A stretch of 64,000 bases of DNA from the NCBI RefSeq assembly GCF_900101765.1, contig NZ_LT627735.1:2139501-2203500 (forward strand). The letters run 5' to 3'. Positions 60,120-64,000 of this stretch are shown piece after piece (within the stretch, counting starts at the first letter, position 1; each line of letters opens with the position of its first letter). Source of the DNA: Nonlabens sp. Hel1_33_55 (GTDB taxonomy: Bacteria; Bacteroidota; Bacteroidia; Flavobacteriales; Flavobacteriaceae). The position numbers and the translations under genes were made by a program. Under the pieces are notes generated by a model. That model was not told where the DNA came from and ran no database searches. It saw nothing but the letters and a program-made list of their open reading frames with translations.

Positions 60120-60125
60120 TAGTAA

Positions 60126-60157
60126 TTGGAAGCCTCATAAATATAGCAGTACCTTTG
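60126..60157 (+). promoter_or_regulatory. Promoter of the MMPL gene (TTG - 21 bp - TACCTTTG)
   Basis: TTG 60126-60128 and TACCTTTG 60150-60157 separated by 21 bp; the ATG follows 16 bp after the -7 element. Confidence 0.7.
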
Positions 60158-60173
60158 CATACTGTTTGACCTT

Positions 60174-62552
60174 ATGCATAAGTTATTGAGCTTTGATTTT
60201 TGGAATTATGTTGCGCGATTGATCCTGCGCAATAGAGTTTTGATCTTGATCGTATTGGCGCTAGCCACTATCGCCCTAGCCACACAATGGAAAAATTTAC
60301 AATTCACTCACACAGAAGCTAATCTACTACCAGACGATCATCCTGTAAATGTTGAATACAATAGGTTCCTGGACCAATTTGGTGAAGAAGGTAACTTGAT
60401 CATATTGGGAATTGAGGATTCTCAACTCGATACCTATGGGAAATTTAATGCTTGGAATAAACTAGCAGATAGCATTGCTACTTTTCCAGAGATTGATCTG
60501 GTACTTTCCACTGCAAATCTTCCAGAACTGATAAAATCTGAAGATGGTTCCGTATTTGAAATCAAGCCTTTTGTAGAGCGTGAAATCGCTTCCAATCAGG
60601 AGTTGGACACCATTAAAAAGAGGTTGTACAGCGATTTACCGTTTTACAAAAACCTTATTTATTCAGAAAAGGATAGCGTACTAAGAACTGCGATCTATTT
60701 AAAGAAGGATATTGTAAACACACAGGCTCGCAAAGATTTCGTACTTAACAATCTACAGCCACTCATAGATTCTCAAGATCTTGACATCAAGGTCTCGGGA
60801 ATGCCCTACATACGCACGCTGAATGCTAAAAATATTGTCGATGAAATAGGCATCTTTTTGCTGGCTGCGCTTCTAATCACTTCGGGTATTTTTTTCTTTT
60901 TCTTTAGATCATGGCGCGCGACGTTTATTTCCATTGTAACCGTGGTCATTGGGGTAATGTGGGCATTTGGGATTCTAGGTCTGTTTGAATATGAAATTAC
61001 GGTACTTACAGCTTTGATTCCGCCGTTGATTATTGTGATCGGTATTCCCAACTGTATATTCTTGATCAATAAGTACCAGCAGGAAATAAAGAAACACGGT
61101 AATCAAGCCAAATCACTACAAAGAGTTATTACCAAAATTGGTAATGCTACCCTGATGACCAACATCACGACAGCCAGTGGTTTTGCCACATTCATTTTTA
61201 CAGAAAGTACACTTCTCAAAGAATTTGGTATTGTCGCATCTATTTGCATCATTTCCATTTTCCTGATCAGTTTGATGTTGATTCCCATCATCTACAGCTA
61301 CCTACCATTACCTAAAGAGCGTCACCTGGAGCATCTTAGAAAAAGATGGATAGGCGCCTTTGTGAACTGGATGGAAAACATGGTGCGCAACCATAGAATC
61401 GCTATTTATATTTCTAGTGTGGTTGTTTTGATCGCCAGTTTTATAGGAATGTATCAAATACGTATTTCGGGTAGTTTGATTGAGGACATGCCCAAGGGCG
61501 CTCAATTTTACAAAGACATCAAGTTTTTTGAAGAAAGTTTTGACGGGATAATGCCTGTAGAAATTCTGGTAGATATGAAGTCTAAAGAAGGCGTCACTAA
61601 ATCCAAAAACCTCAAGAGACTAGAACGCCTGGAAGAACATATTATCGAGACCCCAGAACTTTCAAGACCACTTTCAGTAGTGAGTCTAGTCAAATATTCC
61701 AAGCAGGCATTTTATGGTGGTGATCCAGAGTTCTACGATCTACCTACTAGTAATGAGCGCATGTTTATGGCGCCATTGATGCAAAATAGCGGTACCGACA
61801 TAGGCTTGATGTCCAGCTATGTGGATAGTACAGGCCAGATTGCTAGAGTCACAACTTTCATGAAAGACATGGGAACCGACCGCATGGAACGTGTGGAAGA
61901 GAATCTGATCGCTCAGGTAAACACCATTTTCCCAGCAGAGAATTATGACACGCTGGTAACAGGAAAAGCACTGGTCTTTCAAAAGGGAACCAACTATTTG
62001 ATCAATAATCTGATCATCTCGCTGTCATTAGCCATCATTTTGATTGCCATATTCATGGCGTTTATGTTCCGCTCTTATAAGATGATTCTGGTATCACTTA
62101 TTCCCAACTTATTACCATTACTTATTACAGCTGGATTGATGGGCTTCATTGGCGTTCCCATAAAACCATCTACGATTCTGGTATTTTCTATCGCCTTCGG
62201 GATATCTGTGGATGATACGATCCACTTTCTGGCCAAATACCGTCAGGAACTCATAGCAAACGATTGGAAGATCAAGAAATCTGTTTATGGTGCGCTGCGG
62301 GAAACTGGCGTGAGCATGTTTTACACATCCATCGTGCTGTTTTTTGGATTTAGCACGTTTACTATATCCAGTTTTGGCGGTACGGTCGCGCTGGGAGCAC
62401 TCGTGAGTGCCACGCTCCTATTTGCCATGCTTGCAAATCTTCTGCTACTTCCTAGCATGTTGTTGTCGTTTGAAGGTGAATTTACCAATAAGGAAACCAT
62501 TAAGAAACCGGCGTTTCCTATTATCGCAAAAGATATTGATGAAGAAGAGTAG
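60174..62552 (+). CDS. MMPL/RND-family transporter
   Basis: The 792-residue inner-membrane protein has two repeats of a large periplasmic loop followed by a five- to six-helix sterol-sensing-like bundle. The first bundle includes FFFRSWRATFISIVTVVIGVM, PNCIFLINKYQQE and NATLMTNITTASGFATF (each within limits of a helix). The second has GISVDDTIHFLAKYRQEL and FYTSIVLFFGFSTF. The charged DD in the second bundle is the proton-relay site of MMPL proteins. It probably exports lipids or a related hydrophobic compound; no adaptor or outer-membrane channel is adjacent. Confidence 0.9.
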   Translation: MHKLLSFDFWNYVARLILRNRVLILIVLALATIALATQWKNLQFTHTEANLLPDDHPVNVEYNRFLDQFGEEGNLIILGIEDSQLDTYGKFNAWNKLADSIATFPEIDLVLSTANLPELIKSEDGSVFEIKPFVEREIASNQELDTIKKRLYSDLPFYKNLIYSEKDSVLRTAIYLKKDIVNTQARKDFVLNNLQPLIDSQDLDIKVSGMPYIRTLNAKNIVDEIGIFLLAALLITSGIFFFFFRSWRATFISIVTVVIGVMWAFGILGLFEYEITVLTALIPPLIIVIGIPNCIFLINKYQQEIKKHGNQAKSLQRVITKIGNATLMTNITTASGFATFIFTESTLLKEFGIVASICIISIFLISLMLIPIIYSYLPLPKERHLEHLRKRWIGAFVNWMENMVRNHRIAIYISSVVVLIASFIGMYQIRISGSLIEDMPKGAQFYKDIKFFEESFDGIMPVEILVDMKSKEGVTKSKNLKRLERLEEHIIETPELSRPLSVVSLVKYSKQAFYGGDPEFYDLPTSNERMFMAPLMQNSGTDIGLMSSYVDSTGQIARVTTFMKDMGTDRMERVEENLIAQVNTIFPAENYDTLVTGKALVFQKGTNYLINNLIISLSLAIILIAIFMAFMFRSYKMILVSLIPNLLPLLITAGLMGFIGVPIKPSTILVFSIAFGISVDDTIHFLAKYRQELIANDWKIKKSVYGALRETGVSMFYTSIVLFFGFSTFTISSFGGTVALGALVSATLLFAMLANLLLLPSMLLSFEGEFTNKETIKKPAFPIIAKDIDEEE

Positions 62553-62566
62553 ATTATAGTTTAGTT

Positions 62567-62582
62567 CGCTTTCGCGAAAGCG
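62567..62582. repeat. Dispersed palindrome, copy 19 (3' of MMPL gene)
   Basis: Perfect 16-mer 14 bp behind the MMPL stop. Confidence 0.95.
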
Positions 62583-62639
62583 AATACATGAATAACCTTA
62601 GAACTACCAAACATCGTAAAGGATTTATTTCCATCTTCA

Positions 62640-62670
62640 TTGATAATAGCTTTCATAAAATTTATATTTG
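62640..62670 (+). promoter_or_regulatory. Promoter of asnS (TTG - 20 bp - TATATTTG)
   Basis: TTG 62640-62642 and TATATTTG 62663-62670 with a 20-bp spacer; the ATG is 21 bp after the -7 element. Confidence 0.8.
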
Positions 62671-62691
62671 TCGGCACGAGAAAAACCAACC

Positions 62692-64000
62692 ATGAAGAGA
62701 ATAGACGCGCTACTTAAATCAGATCCATCATTGCACGAGACCACCGTAAAAGGTTGGGTGCGCAGTTTTAGAAACGATCGTTTCATTGCATTAAATGACG
62801 GTTCTTGTCTGGCAAATCTTCAATGTGTGATTGAACCAGAGAATTTTGACAGAGAATTGCTGGATCAGATCAATATTGCCGCTGCTGTTGAAGTGACTGG
62901 AACCTTAGTAGAAAGTGCTGGTAGTGGTCAAAAAGTAGAGCTGCAAACCACTAAAGTGAAAGTTCTCGCACCTGCAGATCCAGAGGATGTAAAGAAAACA
63001 GTGCTCTCGCCAAAACGCCACAATCTAGAAACATTGCGTGAGCAGGCGCACTTGAGAGTCCGCACCAATACCTTTGGCGCCGTGATGCGCGTGCGTGCAG
63101 CATTATCTTTTGCTGTTCATAGATACTTTCAGGAAAAAGGATTCTATCAGGCACACACACCTATTCTAACTGGTAGTGATGCAGAAGGTGCTGGTGAGAT
63201 GTTTCGTGTGTCTACTCTAGATCCTAAAAACATACCGCTTACAGAAGATGGCAAAGTGGATTATAAGAAAGACTTTTTTGGCAAGGAATCTAATCTTACA
63301 GTTTCTGGACAACTAGAGGCTGAGACTTATGCCATAGGTTTGGGTCAAGTTTATACATTCGGACCAACATTTAGAGCTGAAAACTCAAACACCTCTCGTC
63401 ACCTCGCCGAATTCTGGATGATTGAACCAGAGGTTGCCTTCAATGATCTAAACGATAACATGGATCTTGCCGAAGAGTTCATCAAAGATGTGATCGAGTA
63501 TACCATGAAAAATTGTGCTGAGGATATTGAGTTTTTAGAAAACCGATTGACTCAGGAAGAAAAGTCAAAACCAGAAGCAGATCGCAGCCCAATGCCACTG
63601 CGCGAAAAACTAGAATTTGTTCTAAAGAATAATTTCAAACGAGTCTCTTACACAGAGGCGATTGAGATATTGAAAAGCTCTAAGCCTAATAAAAAGAAAA
63701 AATTCCAATACCTCATTGAAGAATGGGGCGCAGACCTACAGTCAGAACATGAGCGTTTTCTAGTAGAGAAGCACTTCAAATGTCCTGTCATTTTATTTGA
63801 TTACCCTGCTAAAATCAAAGCGTTTTATATGCGCTTGAATGAAAAGGATAAAGATGGTCGTGAGACTGTACGCGCGATGGATATCCTTTTCCCAGGAATA
63901 GGTGAAATCGTTGGTGGATCGCAGCGTGAAGAGCGTTATGATGTACTAAAACAAAAGATGGAAACCATGGGAATCCCAGAAGAGGAACTGTGGTGGTACC
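62692..64000 (+). CDS. asnS: Asparaginyl-tRNA synthetase, partial (C-terminus outside window)
   Basis: The frame from ATG 62692 is open to the window end, 436 codons of an expected 470-480. It has an OB-fold anticodon-binding domain (VKGWVRSFRNDRFIALNDGS) and the class II catalytic core. Motif 2 is FRAENSNTSRHLAEFWMIEPE; residues 216-240 contain the QLEAETYAIGLGQVYTFGPTF block in two pieces. The motif-3 region lies beyond the edge, the last visible piece being FPGIGEIVGGSQREERYD. It charges tRNA-Asn, and the presence of AsnRS suggests direct charging rather than only transamidation. Confidence 0.96.
   Translation, partial: MKRIDALLKSDPSLHETTVKGWVRSFRNDRFIALNDGSCLANLQCVIEPENFDRELLDQINIAAAVEVTGTLVESAGSGQKVELQTTKVKVLAPADPEDVKKTVLSPKRHNLETLREQAHLRVRTNTFGAVMRVRAALSFAVHRYFQEKGFYQAHTPILTGSDAEGAGEMFRVSTLDPKNIPLTEDGKVDYKKDFFGKESNLTVSGQLEAETYAIGLGQVYTFGPTFRAENSNTSRHLAEFWMIEPEVAFNDLNDNMDLAEEFIKDVIEYTMKNCAEDIEFLENRLTQEEKSKPEADRSPMPLREKLEFVLKNNFKRVSYTEAIEILKSSKPNKKKKFQYLIEEWGADLQSEHERFLVEKHFKCPVILFDYPAKIKAFYMRLNEKDKDGRETVRAMDILFPGIGEIVGGSQREERYDVLKQKMETMGIPEEELWWY

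Noticed and set aside
10121..62582. Palindrome copies as intrinsic terminators
   Set aside because: They lack a following T-run and also occur inside coding regions and inside the etfB-etfA transcript. Clear terminators with different stems exist nearby.
1..64000. tRNA, rRNA, insertion sequence or prophage genes
   Set aside because: I searched by eye for T-loop patterns, transposase motifs and phage genes and saw none that I could support.

Overview
The window looks like part of the chromosome of a member of the Flavobacteriaceae (Bacteroidetes). The evidence is the gene content (GLPGLI proteins, DUF5686 outer-membrane proteins, TonB-linked barrels with a carboxypeptidase-regulatory domain, a SDR-type threonine dehydrogenase, a K+-dependent-type membrane pyrophosphatase, EgtB/EgtD), the Bacteroidetes promoter form (TTG/TTTG, 19-21 bp, TAnnTTTG) in front of housekeeping genes, and near-absent Shine-Dalgarno sequences. 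A marine genus such as Nonlabens or Dokdonia is my guess and is unverified. I see no tRNA, rRNA, insertion sequence, prophage or CRISPR array.

Layout. 1-2.8 kb: TerB-like gene end, threonine dehydrogenase and two small lipoproteins. 2.8-8.6 kb: a DNA-ligase-associated repair operon (exonuclease, repeat-built ORF, ATP-dependent ligase, Lhr-like helicase) invaded by a composite palindromic repeat. 8.9-15.3 kb: DUF3095 protein, then ileS, a DksA-like gene, a secreted protein and lspA. 15.3-19.8 kb, minus strand: a histidine kinase with a single-domain response regulator, and a RimB-like protease, RimK, desuccinylase and 5-FTHF ligase run. 19.9-30.3 kb: esterase, DUF2071, a TonB-type barrel and two GLPGLI genes divergent from a histidine kinase/response regulator pair, DUF427 and a secreted M43 metalloprotease. 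30.5-41 kb, mostly minus: a repeat lipoprotein, EgtB-EgtD, thyA, CNT transporter, bifunctional nuclease, EtfA/EtfB, then pdhB. 41.5-51.4 kb: DUF5686, membrane pyrophosphatase, App1-like phosphatase, a TlpA-like lipoprotein, a porin-like pseudogene with one stop codon, and a deoxynucleoside kinase. 51.6-64 kb: the translation cluster rplM-rpsI-rpsB-tsf, two paralogous lipoproteins, pyrH-frr, a second DUF5686, an MMPL transporter and the start of asnS.

The most unusual signal is a dispersed 16-bp perfect palindrome (CGCTTTCGCGAAAGCG). I count 13 perfect copies and 6 near or partial copies in 64 kb. Eleven lie between genes, nine of those within about 65 bp of a stop codon. Eight lie inside open reading frames, where the palindrome is read as AFAKA, RFRES or LSRKR without breaking the gene. 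A second repeat family, made of ordered hairpins, has entered the ligase operon three times, once in frame inside the ligase itself.

Other points of interest are three GTTAAC boxes at exact 10-bp spacing in the GLPGLI/two-component divergent promoter, a multi-stem RNA candidate upstream of rpsB, and a RimB-like protease gene with no ordinary start codon.
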